Assembly (NCBI GenBank): GCA_963575745.1
Contig: CAUYUJ010014751.1
Span: 148,125 to 212,124, forward strand
DNA: 64,000 nt
DNA from: Prorocentrum cordatum
Taxonomy: Eukaryota; Sar; Dinophyceae; Prorocentrales; Prorocentraceae
Direction: 5' to 3'
In this document: in pieces, positions 41,650 to 52,245 of the stretch
How positions within the stretch are numbered: the stretch's first letter is position 1
Layout of the letters: every line of letters begins with the position of its first letter
Translations under genes and position numbers: made by a program
Notes under the pieces: generated by a model
What the model was told of the DNA's origin: nothing
What the model saw: only the letters and a program-made list of their open reading frames with translations
Databases searched by the model: none

Positions 41650-41990
41650 TCCAAAATGAACAATCCACGATCGAGGATGGACGATCGACGATCAACGATC
41701 GACGATCGAAATTCCCAATCGAATCGCTTGCAATCGATTGCACTCCATTCCACTGCAATCCCCCTCCCCACCTCCCTCCGCTCCCTCCCCTCCCTCCACA
41801 CCCTTCGTTCCATCTCCTCCCTCCCCTCCCTCTCCTCCCCTCCCTCCCTTCCGTCCTGTCCCTTCCCTGCAATCCAATCGATTGAATCGATTGCAATTCA
41901 ACCGATTGCAATCCAATCGATTGCAATCCAATGGATTGCAATCGAATCGTTTGCAATCCAATGGATTGCAATCGATTGCAACGCAAGTGT
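41650..41990. repeat. GATCGACGATC and ATTGCAATCCAATCG repeats
   Basis: Two short arrays flank a TCC-rich middle: GACGATCGACGATCAACGAT-type words (41668-41710) and an array of about 15-19 bp units ATTGCAATCCAATCG (41868-41985). Both are built from self-complementary words (ATCGAT, TTGCAA). Confidence 0.65.
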
Positions 41991-42243
41991 ATCATTCAAC
42001 TCGTCCCGTGCCAACGCCCGGGAACGAAAAATTACCCTGGCGACGTACCCAACCCCTGCGCAAACGCGGGGCGCAAATAGTTTAGGACACTTTATAAGGG
42101 GGGCGATGACGGAGCGAGGGTTACATATGTCTGCAGACGGGATTCGGGAGACTCGCAGGAAACTGGCTTCAGGACAAGGACTAGATAAAGCTGATTAGTT
42201 GCAATCCCTGAGCAACCCTAGCCACTTCGAAAGCGGGGATCTC

Positions 42244-43258
42244 AGATCGCAGCCCCCAGGGATGGCGAGGTCTAATTTGGGTCCACGCGTGGCGTCACTG
42301 TGCTGGGCCCCCCAGCAGGCCTCGAACGTGGCGACAGTTTCACAGATCGCTGCCCCCCAGCGATGGCGAGGTCTAATTTGGGTCCGCGCGTGGCGTCACT
42401 GTGCTGGGCCCCCCAGCAGGCCTCGAAAGTGGCGACAGTTTCACAGATCGCAGCCCCCCAGGGATGGCGAGGTCTAATTTGGGTCCGCGCGTGGCGTCAC
42501 TGTGCTGGGCCCCCCAGCAGGCCTCGAAAGTGGCGACAGTTTCACAGATCGCAGCCCCCCAGGGATGGCGAGGTCTAATTTGGGTCCGCCCGTGGCGTCA
42601 CTGTGCTGGGCCCCCCAGCAGGCCTCGAAAGTGGCGACAGTTTCACAGATCGCAGCCCCCCAGGGATGGCGAGGTCTAATTTGGGTCCGCCCGTGGCGTC
42701 ACTGTGCTGGGCCCCCCAGCAGGCCTCGAAAGTGGCGACAGTTTCACAGATCGCAGCCCCCCAGGGATGGCGAGGTCTAATTTGGGTCCGCGCGTGGCGT
42801 CACTGTGCTGGGCCCCCCAGCAGGCCTCGAAAGTGGCGACAGTTTCACAGATCGCAGCCCCCCAGGGATGGCGAGGTCTAATTTGGGTCCGCCCGTGGCG
42901 TCACTGTGCTGGGCCCCCCAGCAGCCTCGAAAGTGGCGACAGTTTCACAGATCGCAACCCCCCAGGGATGGCGAGGTCTAATTTGGGTCCGCCGTGGCGT
43001 CACTGTGCTGGGCCCCCCAGCAGGCCTCGAAAGTGGCGACAGTTTCACAGATCGCAGCCCCACAGGGATGGCGAGGTCTAATTTGGGTCCGCCCGTGGCG
43101 TCACTGTGCTGGGCCCCCCAGCAGGCCTCGAAAGTGGCGACAGTTTCACAGATCGCAGCCCCCCAGGGATGGCGAGGTCTAATTTGGGTCCGCCCGTGGC
43201 GTCACTGTGCTGGGCACCCCGGCAAGCCTCGAAAGTGGCGACAGTTTTACAGATCGCA
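42244..43258 (+). repeat. 101-bp satellite, about 10 near-identical units
   Basis: Unit: CAGCCCCCCAGGGATGGCGA, GGTCTAATTTGGGTCCGC, CGTGGCGTCACTGTGCTGGG, CCCCCCAGCAGGCCTCGAAA, GTGGCGACAGTTTCACAGAT, CG. Repeats start at 101-bp spacing with two units of 100. Units differ by one to three bases (CGCGC/CGCCC is the main variant). Because 101 is not a multiple of three, the recurring 92-codon ORFs are frame echoes, not genes. Confidence 0.9.
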
Positions 43259-43452
43259 GCCCCCCGCAAGCAAGACAGGAGGAGGCAAGGCGGAGACGGG
43301 ACGGGAAGGAGGAAGTGGAGACCACACTGCTCTATTCAAAACGAATACCCAACCAAGGAGGGTTGGGGAAAATACCATTCCCTCCCGAAAGTTGCACGAA
43401 GTGTAATTCGGAGAACGCCTGCCCGTCGGGTTTGGCAGTGTTCGTGTAAGAC

Positions 43453-44719
43453 GGCGGCCAGCTGGGGGAGGAGGAGGCGGAGGATGGGGGAGGCGGAGGG
43501 GGAGGAGGAGGAGGAGGAGGATGGCACGGACCCAGATAGAAGAGCGCAAAAAAACCGAGAGTTCGGCGACGGACTGGTGGGCGGTGGGAAATAATTGGGG
43601 AGGAGAGGAGCGAGGAGGAGGAGGAGGAGGAGGAGGAGGAGGAGGAGAGGGTAGGAGGAGGAAGGACGGAAGGAGGGAAGGAAAACGGAGGAGAGGAGGA
43701 TCACGAGGAGGAGGAGGAGGAGGAGGAGGAAGAGGAGAGGATTGATGATGATGATTGATGAGGAGGAGGAGGAGGAGGAGGAAGAGGAGGAGGAGGGAAA
43801 TTATCAGCCACAAGCAACCCCCCTTAACAGCCATGTGTAGGACCTGGCCGGGGCAGCCGGCCGCCCTCCCCTCCTGCTCGTCCTCCTCCTCCTCCTCCTC
43901 CTGCTCGTCCTCGTGCTCATCCTGCTCGTCCTCTTTCTCCTGCTCCTCCTCTTCCTCCTCCTCCTCCTCCTCCTCCTCCTCCTCATTTTTCTCCTGCTCC
44001 TCCTCTTCCTCCTCCTCCTCCTCCTCTTCCTCCTGCTCGTCCTCGTTCTCGTCCTCCTCGTCTTGCTCGTCCTCCTCCTCCTGGTGCTCTCTCCTCCTCC
44101 TCCTCCTCCTCCTCCTCCTCCTGGTGGTCCTTCGTTTCTCCTTATCGGGTGCTCTCCCCCCAGCCTCCTCCTCGTCCTCCTCGTCCTCCTCCTCCTCTTC
44201 CTCCTCCTCCTCCTCCTCCTCCTCCTCCTCCTCCTCCTCCTCCTCCTGGTAGTCCTCCCCCTCCCCTCCTCCTCCTCCTCCTCCTCTTCCTGGTCGCCCT
44301 CGTTCTCGTCCTCCTCGTCTTGCTCGTCCTCCTCCTCCTGGTGTTCTCTCCTCCTCCTCCTCCTCCTCCTCCTCCTCCTCCTCCTCCTGGTGGTCCTCGT
44401 TCTCCTCCTCCTGGTACTCTCCCCCCCCCTCCTCCTCCTCCTCCTCGTCCTCGTCCTCCTCCTCCTCCTCCTCCTCTTCCTCCTCCTCCTCCTCCTCCTC
44501 CTCCTCCTCCTCCTCCTCCTCCTGGTACTCCTCCCCCTCCCCTCCTCCTCCTCCTCCTCGTCCTGGTCGTCCTCCTCCTCCTGGTCGTCCTCCTCCTCCT
44601 GCTCGTCCTCCTCCTCCTCCTGCTCGTCCTTCTTCTCCTGCTCCTCCTGCTCCTCGTCCTGCTCCTGCTCGTCCTCGTCCTCCTGGTCTTGCTCGTCCTC
44701 CTCCTCGTCGTGCTCTTGC
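43453..44719. repeat. GGA tract (43453-43797) facing a TCC tract (43881-44719)
   Basis: A purine tract switches to a long pyrimidine tract across about 80 bp of ordinary sequence (43800-43880). The pyrimidine side carries repeated CTGGTGGTCCTCG/CTGGTACTC words about every 100-190 bp, hinting at a higher-order unit. The 507-codon Glu-rich minus ORF is its translation. Confidence 0.85.
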
Positions 44720-44727
44720 CCCTGCTG

Positions 44728-45155
44728 AAAATGTGGCCCAGGAATGGGAGTTCTGGAAGTCGAAGAGCACGAAGTTGCCTACAGTTGGCTACGGGCATTC
44801 AAAATCTGGCCCGGGAATGGAGTTCTGGGAACTCGAAGACCACGAAGTGGCCTAGAGTTGGCTCCGGGCATTCAAAATGTGGCCCGGGAATGGAGTTCTG
44901 GGAACTCGAAGAGCACGAAGTGGCCTACAATTGGCTCCGGGCATTCAAAATGTGGCCCGGAATGGAGTTCTGGGGACTCGAAGACCACGAAGTGGCCTAC
45001 AGTTGGCTCCGGGCATTCAAAATGTGGCCCGGGAATGGAGTTCTGGGAAGTCGAAGAGCACGAAGTGGCCTACAGTTGGCTCCGGGCATTCAGAATGTGG
45101 CCCGGGAATGGAGTTCTGGGAAGTCGAAGAGCACGAAGTGTGTGACTGTTGGCTT
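44728..45155 (+). repeat. 73-bp satellite, 6 units
   Basis: Unit: AAAATGTGGCCCGGGAATGG, AGTTCTGGGAASTCGAAGA, SCACGAAGTGGCCTACAGTT, GGCTCCGGGCATTC. Starts at 44731, 44804, 44877, 44950, 45022 and 45095. The period is not a multiple of three and one unit has lost a base. Begins exactly where the TCC tract ends. Confidence 0.85.
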
Positions 45156-45333
45156 AAAATGAGTTCTGCGGCACCCTGTCCGGCACCCGCCCAGACCCCC
45201 CTGTGGAGTGATCTGTGAGCTCTTTTGAGACCACTAGAAACCTATCAGTCTACGCTGTTAGGTAAAATGGAGGAGGAGGAAGAGAAAACCCAGGAGGAGG
45301 AGGAACGGAACGGAAGGACCCGCGGGGGAGTAC

Positions 45334-45334
<1 letters not shown>

Positions 45335-45401
<67 letters not shown>

Positions 45402-45460
45402 GGCTGATGATGATGATGCTGATGCTGATGATGATGATGATGATGACTATGAGGAGGATG
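45335..45460. repeat. GAT microsatellite
   Basis: Pure GAT (about 45335-45400), then GAT/GCTGAT and GAGGAT variants. Confidence 0.9.
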
Positions 45461-45569
45461 AGGAGGATGAGGAGGACGAGGAAGAGGAGGAGGCAAAAGG
45501 AAGAAGAGGAGGAGAGAGAGGGGCGGGAATAAATGGAGGCGAAAGGGAGGGCGATGGCTCCGGGAGCTG

Positions 45570-45980
45570 GGCGGCCAAAGGGGGGAAGGGGGGGGGGCTT
45601 CAAGCCCCCCCCCCCTTTGCACCAAGGGAGGGAGGGGGGGGGGAGGCTTCCAAAGCCCCCCACCCCCTTTCAAAGGGGGGGGTTGGCTCACCCAGCTCCA
45701 TTAAAACAGAAGGAAGGTGGGGTAGCTTGGAAAGCCCCCCCCCTTTCCGGCCCGAAAAAGGAGTGGGGGGGGTGGTAGCTTCCGAAGCCCCCCCCCCCCT
45801 TTCAAAGGGGGGGGGGGTGGCTCACCCCGGGTCAATTAAAGGGAGGGAGGGGGGGGTAGCTTGGAAGCCCCCCCCCTTTCCGAACCACGAAAAGGGGGGG
45901 AGGGGGGGGGGCTTCTGAGGCCCCCCCCCCTTTAGCAAGGAAGGGTGGAGGGGGGTAGCTTCAAGCTGGGGCCCCCCTTT
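45570..45980. repeat. G-run/C-run array
   Basis: Four or five units of AAGGGGGGG, TGGCTCACCC, ATTAAA, GGGAGG, GGTAGCTTGGAAGC and CCCCCCCTTT. Opposed G- and C-runs in each unit can fold into long hairpins. Related to 41130-41640. Confidence 0.65.
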
Positions 45981-46175
45981 GAGTCTATCGGGCCCCACGC
46001 GCGCGCTCTATCTAAAGGAGCCTGGGTGTGGGGCGGAAATCTACTCAACCAAATCCCACGTTGCAAGGCTCACGGGAGAAGGCAATTCCCTCGTGTAGGA
46101 AGGGCGAGGAGAGGAAGGCCGAGAGGGGGAATGAGGGGAGAGGGAGGACGAGAGTAAAGAAGAAAACCGCCACAA

Positions 46176-46324
46176 ACATAAACATGTGGCGCTCCGCGCG
46201 GATTTCTTGCATCTGCGCTGGAGCTGCTCCCCGCGCGCCAGGGGCGGCGCCAGAGGCGCCGCTCGGGGGGGCCCAGGCGCGGACCCAGGAAATCCGCGCG
46301 GAGCGCCAAAAGTTCATGTTTATG
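46176..46324. mobile_element. Foldback element with 19-bp perfect stem
   Basis: GGCGCTCCGCGCGGATTTC (46188-46206) pairs perfectly with 46289-46307. Outside it CATAAACATG (46176-46185) pairs with 46315-46324, and the GC-rich centre is itself imperfectly palindromic around GGCGCC. Total 149 bp. A family F copy starts 25 bp downstream. Confidence 0.65.
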
Positions 46325-46348
46325 GCGCGGAGCACCAACAGTTTCTTC

Positions 46349-46510
46349 AAGGGGCCCAAGGACACACAAATAAATACACACAAATAAAATAATGCCCCAT
46401 ATTTTCCCATATTTTCTGGGTTTTTGTCTTCCCCCCCAATTCCCATATTTTCCCATATTTTCTTGGGAGCCGACGATGAATTGTGTCTGTGTGTTTCTTT
46501 CCCTCCTGAT
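46349..46510 (+). repeat. Family F dispersed repeat, copy 4 of 6
   Basis: Close to copies 1, 2, 5 and 6. Clear internal duplication: CCCATATTTTCCCATATTTT followed by CTGGG or CTTGGG occurs twice. Ends GTGTCTGTGTGTTTC and TTTCCCTCCTGA. Confidence 0.75.
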
Positions 46511-46812
46511 TTATGTTTCTGGCGTTTCCTCTTCTCAGGGGGATGAAAGGGGGAGAGGGGGGGGGGCGAGAAGAAAGCGTGCGGGAGAGGCGGGTGCACG
46601 GGGACGGCCCCGCGCGCACAGGCATGGTCCAAAGCCTTGGGGGCGCGCACTGCAGCGGGAGGGCGGGGAAGGGAGGGCCGAGAAAGGGGGGGATGAGGGG
46701 AGAGGGCCAGCGACGATGAGCGCAGCAGGGCACGCAAAGGGCCGCCGAGGGAACCCCTATTACCCAAGAGGGCGGCCACCCGCATGCACCCCCGGCTGGG
46801 AGGGGACCTGTG

Positions 46813-46976
46813 AAGGGGCCCTGGGACACACAAATAAATACACACAAATAAAAAGATTCCCCATCGTTTCCCCTATTTGCAGGGCTTCTGCCTTCCCCCC
46901 GCTTCCCATGCTTTCCCATATTGTTCGGGGGAATCGACGATGAATTGTGTCTCTGTGTGTTTTTTTCCCCTCCTGA
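46813..46976 (+). repeat. Family F dispersed repeat, copy 5 of 6
   Basis: Starts GAAGGGGCCCTGGGACACAC and ends CCCCTCCTGA. The first CATATTTT block has become CATCGTTTCCCC. It lies 300 bp from copy 4 in the same orientation. Confidence 0.75.
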
Positions 46977-47099
46977 ACCTGGGCGGGCGGGTGAATGGAC
47001 GAGAAGAAGACGTGCGGGAGAGGCCCGCAAGAGGAGCGGCAACCTCGGGGCAGAGCGCGCCGCCGGCGCCCAGCGCCGACGACGCTGGTGACGGCAGAG

Positions 47100-47117
47100 C
47101 CGCGGCGACGCGCCCCC

Positions 47118-47163
<46 letters not shown>

Positions 47164-47620
47164 GATGAGGAGCGAGGAGGAGAAGGATGAAGAGGAGGAG
47201 GAGGAGGAGGAGGAGGAGGAGGAGGATCGAGGAGGAGGTGGAAGGAGGATAGATGAGGAGGAGGAGGACCAGTGTAAACCTAAGATGCATCAGCGATGTT
47301 GCAGTTGTCCCCCCTCCAGAGTCCATCTCACAAATCGCTGGAAGTAATTATTTTCATGGCGGGCCGTGCCTCATTGGAAGGCAACTGTCTGAGAGTCCTC
47401 AGTCGTGCCACAACACAGTTCTTGGCGCCCTTAAAGCAGCGAATCAACGTGACTGTCGCGTCCTGACAATCCGGAATTTCGCCAGGCGAAACGCCCAGTC
47501 CGCCCTACAGACACGCCTTGGGGTGCGACGGGGAGGAATTATTCATAAATGGATGAAGGAGGAGGACCAGTGTAAACCTTATACGCATTAGCGATGTGGC
47601 AATCAACTCCGCCCATCAAG
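47100..47620. repeat. CGT and GGA microsatellites with duplicated flank
   Basis: (CGT)n at about 47118-47162 and GGA repeats at 47166-47267 followed by the flank GACCAGTGTAAACCTAAGAT. A second copy of the flank with a mini-GGA lies at 47562-47605. Both resemble 4524-4567. No gene. Confidence 0.7.
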
Positions 47621-47739
47621 TTCCCTCTTGGTACGTCCCTACAAGATTTTCTTTTCATAGCAGGACGTGCCCCCCATACCTCTGTTGGGTCCCGAGGCCG
47701 TTTCAAGCCCCCCAACCAGCTCTCGCGCCGCCCCCCCGG

Positions 47740-48785
47740 AGGAGGAGGAGGAGGAGGAGGAGGAGGAGGAGGAGGAGGAGGAGGAGGAGGAGGAGGAGGA
47801 GGAGGAGCAGGAGCAGGAGCATGAGGAGGAGAAGGAGGAGGAGGAGGATCGAGGAGGAGTGTCTCTGTGTGATTCTGCCCTCCTGGCGAACCTCCCCTCG
47901 GCACAGCGAGCCCCCTCGGCACGGCGGGGACCCGCGCGCTCGGGCCCCCACCCTGCGGGTGCGGCGCCCCGTAAGCGCACGCAATGCGCCAACTCGGGCA
48001 GGCACGCGCCCATGATGAAGATGGTGAAGATGGTGAAGATGAAGATGAAGAAGATGATGACGAAGATGAAGATGAAGAAGATGATGATGATGGTGATGAT
48101 GATGATGATGCTGATGATGATGGTGATGCACGATGATGCCCGGTTATGCGTGATGATGATGCTGATGCTGATGAGGATGAGGATGCTGCTGCTGATGATG
48201 CTGCTGCTGCTGAGGAGGAGGAGGAGGAGGAGGAGGAGGAGGAGGAGGAGGAGGAGGAGGAGAGGAGTGCAAAAGAAAAGGATCGAGGAGCAAGGAGGAT
48301 GAAGGAAGGAGGAGAGAGGAGGAGGGAGGAGGAGGAGGAGGATGGAGGAGGAGGAGTCATGAGGAGGACGGAGTGAGGCGGGCGGAGGAGGAGGAGGAGG
48401 AGGAGGAGGAGAAGAGGATCGAAAAGGGAGTAGGAGGTGGAGGAGGAAGACGGAGAAGGGCAGGAGGATCGAGGCTGGCGACGGGGGGGATGCCCGGCGC
48501 CTCGGCGGGTGCGGCCTCCGCCGCGGCCGGAGCCTCCTCGGCCACCGCGGCGGCGGGCTTCGGCGCCTCGGCGGCGGGCTTCCTCGCGAGCCAGCAGGCT
48601 GCTCGTCGTCGTCGTCCTCGCCCTCGGCCGTTCCCTCCCCCTGCGATCTGCGATCTGACGGCTTCGGCACCACGATACTGGGCGCAGCCGACTTCCCTCC
48701 TCCTCCTCCTCCTCCTCCTCCTCCTCCTCCCCCTCCTCCTCCTCCTCCTCCTTCTCCTCCTCCTCCTCCTACTCCTCCTCCACCC
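47740..48785. repeat. GGA, GAT, GGA and TCC microsatellites
   Basis: GGA (47741-47850), GAAGAT/GAT (48012-48207), GGA (48209-48420), TCC (48693-48785). Between 48470 and 48700 the minus strand reads APSIVVPKPSDRRSQGEGTA then EGEDDDDEQP, and a neighbouring frame ARKPAAEAPKPAAAVAEEAP. This Ala/Pro/Lys-rich text could be a low-complexity exon but is unsupported. Confidence 0.7.
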
Positions 48786-49220
48786 TCTCCCCTCCCCGAA
48801 AGAGAGGGAGGGGGGAGGGGAATGGGGCATGGGGAGGGGGAGTGGATACGGCGTTGGAGGGAAGGGGAAGGGGGGGGGGAAGGACGAGGAAGAGGAATAG
48901 GATTGGGACAGGGGGATGGAAGGTAGGGAGGGACACACGACCCACGACGTGAGTGCGAAGGGCGGAGGGCAGCGAAACTGGATAGGGAAGGGGAAGGGCA
49001 CTGGGAAGGAAGATGAAGCGGGGATGGGCTGAAATGGGTGGTGGCATGGCGTAACTGCTCACCGCCTCGGACCCGCCGCGGGGAGGACAACCCGCGTGCG
49101 GTAAGTCACGTGCTTCGGCACTGGTGCGGCACAGCCCGCCGCTGGAGGAGGTAGAAGAAGGGTGAGGCAGCGGAGGGATGAAGACGGAGAGGAGATGAGG
49201 AAGGGGCCCAAGGAGATGAG

Positions 49221-49382
49221 GAAGGGGCTCAAGGACACACAAATAAATACACACAAATAGCAGGATTCCCCATATTTTCGCATATTTTCAAGTTTTCTGT
49301 CTTCCCCCCCACTTTCCAAGTATTTTCCAATATTTTCCTGGGGATCGACGATTCATTGTGTCTGTGTTTTTTCCCCTCCTGA
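49221..49382 (+). repeat. Family F dispersed repeat, copy 6 of 6
   Basis: GAAGGGGCTCAAGGACACAC start and CCCTCCTGA end. Preceded by GAAGGGGCCCAAGGAGATGA, a partial repeat of its own first block, so the 5' edge has been duplicated. Confidence 0.75.
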
Positions 49383-49574
49383 GAGGGAAGGGGACGGGAT
49401 GGGAAAGGGGCGGAGGGGAGGAGTGGGCAGCGTGGGGGCGGGCGGGGCCAGGAACGAGAGTGGGATGGAGGCCAGTCGTCTTCGGCCCGGGATCCTGCTC
49501 CATGGCCACGACCAGGCGTGCTCCTGGTGGACCGAGAGGGAGCTCGCCAGGGGGGCGGACAGCACCTTAGATGA

Positions 49575-49920
49575 TAGAGCACCTCCTCCTCCTCCTCCTC
49601 CTCCTCCTCCTCCTCCCCCTCCTCCTCCTCATCATCACCAACACCACCATCATGATCATGACCATGACCATGACCATGACCATGATGATCACCATCATCA
49701 TTATCATCACCACCACCATCACCACCATCACCACTATCATCGCCATCATCACCATCATAACCATCATCACCATCACCCCATCACCATCACAACCATCATC
49801 GTCATCATCATCATCAGCAGCAGCAGCATCAGCATCAGCACCATCATCCTCATCACCATTACCATCACCACAACCATCATCATCACCATCATCACCATCC
49901 CCTCCTGCTCTTTCCCCTAT
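49575..49920. repeat. TCC then ATC/ACC microsatellites
   Basis: CTC run (49577-49629), then CAT/ACC/ATG repeats to about 49905 with GACCAT subrepeats. A TATA/ATATAG-rich stretch follows at 49958-50010. Confidence 0.85.
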
Positions 49921-50262
49921 CCTCCTGCCCTCCTGCGCATTCCCCTCTACCCTCCAGCGACCATATATACCTACACATTGAGATCTACATATAGATCTAC
50001 ACATACATACTATACATTCATAACAACATGTAAATAATCCGCGGGCCCCCTGGCGGGGCCATCAGGCTGCGAGGTTTCGCTTTGCTGCTCCCTGCGCCAG
50101 TTCCAATTTCCAGTTTCCAATGTTACAATCTTGCTGTTTGCTTCTTACTGTAAATTGTTACTGTCCGCGCGAGGGGGGGAGCTGGAAACCACCCTGGTTA
50201 GCGTCCCCGAATCGCGTGCTCTGAATCTTTAGGGGGCCGTGGGACATGTAAAAGTACATGAG

Positions 50263-50511
50263 ATTCGCGCTCCCGACGCTATGACACCTCGTAAATTACG
50301 CTCCATTCGCGCGCCCGAGGCCAAGATCCTTTGTAATTTACTCCGTCTTCTCGCTCCTGAAGCCACGACCCCCTGCAAATTACATCACATTCTTGCCTCT
50401 GGGGCCACGATCCCCCGTCAATTACTTCACAGTCGCGCCCCCGAGGCTACGATCCCTGGTAAATTAAACCACAATCGCGCCCCCGAGGCTATGATCCCTT
50501 CTAAATTCTAG
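50263..50511 (+). repeat. 42-bp tandem repeat, 6 units, open as a 14-residue repeat
   Basis: Units begin at 50263, 50305, 50347, 50389, 50431 and 50473. The plus frame (ORF 50239-50511, ATG start, 90 codons) reads about RAPEATIPxKLxHI per unit. Several core codons vary mainly at the third base: GCT/GCG/GCC for the first Ala, CCC/CCT for Pro, GAG/GAA for Glu, GCC/GCT for the next Ala. That pattern, with diverged but open units, makes translation possible. Related units recur at 50990-51150. Confidence 0.5.
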
Positions 50512-50519
50512 ACGCTTCG

Positions 50520-50760
50520 CGTATCCCCACCAGCCCGTCCAGAAACGACGCCCAGGCGAGTAGAGGGTCGTCCTGAGGGGCTTTTCGGCGTCTTGGGTGC
50601 CTCGGGGGGGCCTCTTTGGGCCGTTTGGGATCCTCTTGGGGGCCTCCTGGGGGCCTCTTGGGGCCATCTTGGGGCCATCTTGGGGCCTCTTGGTGCCTCC
50701 TGGGCGCTTCTTGGGGCCATCTTGGAGGAAATCGATCAAAGAAGAGGGGAGCTTCAATTA
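50520..50760. repeat. Degenerate GGGGCC/CTTGGGGCC repeat
   Basis: Same family as 51150-57680 but in the opposite orientation (CTTGGGGCCATCTTGGGGCC). Between this and 50990 there is no gene. Confidence 0.6.
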
Positions 50761-50989
50761 GTGCTGCCCCCTCTGGGGGCCAAAATGGGGCCAAAACCTT
50801 AGTAAAATCAATGATTTTGGCTTCCTCGGCGAGGCCGTTTTGGACGCTCTGACCGCTCCCCGCCCCCCCTGTCCAGGTCAGTGGGGAGGGGGTAGGGGGA
50901 GGGGTAAACCCCTCCCCGAAGGGGAAGAAGGAGGGGTGGAAGAGGAAACGCTCTAAACCACCGACGCCCAGAGGGCTGGTGGGATTACA

Positions 50990-51150
50990 CTGCATTTGTG
51001 CCCCCGAGGCTACGATCTTCCGAACATTTTACTACATTGGCGCCCCCGAGGCCACGATCCCATGTAAATTACGCCACATTCGCGCCCCCGAAGCTACGAT
51101 CCCTCGTAAATCGCGCCGCATTCACGCCCCCGAGACCACGATCTCCTACA
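50990..51150 (+). repeat. 42-bp repeat, second array, 4 units
   Basis: Same 14-residue period (IGAPEATIPCKLRH, IRAPEATIPRKSRR, IHAPETTIS) in plus ORF 50979-51407. It then runs into the CCAAGAGGCC array, where the frame continues only as repeat translation. Confidence 0.5.
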
Positions 51151-51354
51151 AGAGGCCCCAAGAGGCGCCCAAGACGCGCCCAAGAGGCCTCCAAGAAGTC
51201 CAAGATACCCCACGAGGCCCCAAGAGGCCCCCAAGAGGCGCCCAAACCGCCTTCAAGAGGCCCCCGAGAGGCTCCCCACGACACACCAACACATTACAAG
51301 AGGCCTCAGACCCACAACCCAGGCACGGTGGCGGGATGGGCCGAAGGCCACTAG

Positions 51355-51480
51355 GATCCGCCGCCCCCTGCTTGCAGGGGTGCACGGCGTGCTGGACGAG
51401 CTGTTAGGTTTTGGTTTTGGTTCTTTTTCCAAAAGAACTCCCCAGTGGGCTCCGGCAGAACCCGCCACCGTGCGCAAAAA
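51355..51480 (+). repeat. Hairpin module, partial copy 1
   Basis: Contains GATCCGCCGCCCCCTGC, hairpin 2 (CCCCTGC, TT loop, GCAGGGG), GGTGCACGGCGTGCTGGACG, the GGTTTTGGTTTTGGTT phrase and hairpin 3 (GTTCTTTT with AAAAGAAC). Confidence 0.6.
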
Positions 51481-52245
51481 CGGCCGTTTCGCTCGGGACA
51501 TCCTCAAAAAATCGCGAAGATGGCCCAAGATGGCCTCCAAGTCCGCCCGAGATGGTCCAAGACGGCCTCCAAAACGGCCCAAGAGAGTCCAAGACGGCCC
51601 AAGACGGCCCAAGAGGCCCCCCAGAGGCCTCCCAGACGGCCCAAGAGGCCTCCAAGAGGTCCTCCAGGAGAGTCCGAAGAGGGCAAAATCATTGATTTTC
51701 CTTGGTTTTTGAAGGATTTTGGCATTTGCGCCTTTTCGGCTCTCCGACGGCTCAAGACGGCCCAAGAAGCCCCCAAGATCGCCCAAGAGGCCCCCAAGAG
51801 AGCCCCCTGATGGCCCAAGTGGCCTCCAAGATGGCCCCTAGAGGGCCCCAAGACGGCCCAAGAGGCCTCCAACACGCCCAAGATGGCCTCCAAGACGCCC
51901 AAGATGGCCTCCAAGACGGCCCTGGAGCGCCCCAAGAGGGTCCCCCGTTGGCCCAGACAGGCCCCCCAAACGGCTCCCGACGGCGTCAGACGTGCCAGGA
52001 ACCCACCAAGATGGCCGAAGTTGGCTCGAAGCTGGCCCAAAAGGGCCCAAGAGGCCCCCAAGAGGGCCTCCAGGAAGGCCAAAAGATGCCAAAATCACTG
52101 ATTCTCCCAAGGTTTTTGATGGATTTGGGCATTTCCCTTCTTTCGGCCTTCCGACGGCCCGAGACGGCCCAAGAGCCCCCAAAGATCGCCGAAAGATCGC
52201 CCAAGAGGCCTCCAAGACGACGACGATGACCATCAAGACGCCCAC

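Noticed and set aside
42199-43406. Family of nearly identical 92-codon ORFs starting MLGPPAGLE
   Set aside because: Echoes of the 101-bp satellite, whose period is not a multiple of three; the same peptide recurs only because each unit restarts the frame.
43247-44770. 507-codon Glu/Gly-rich minus-strand ORF
   Set aside because: Translation of the TCC/GGA tracts; ends and frames follow the repeat, not any gene signal.
42244-45155. CRISPR-like array
   Set aside because: The repeats are directly adjacent satellite units without distinct spacers, in a eukaryotic context with no cas genes.
46045-46845. Minus-strand ORFs containing MGKYGNWGGRQKPRKYGKIWG
   Set aside because: They are translations of family F copies; the same peptide appears wherever the repeat does and shifts frame between copies.
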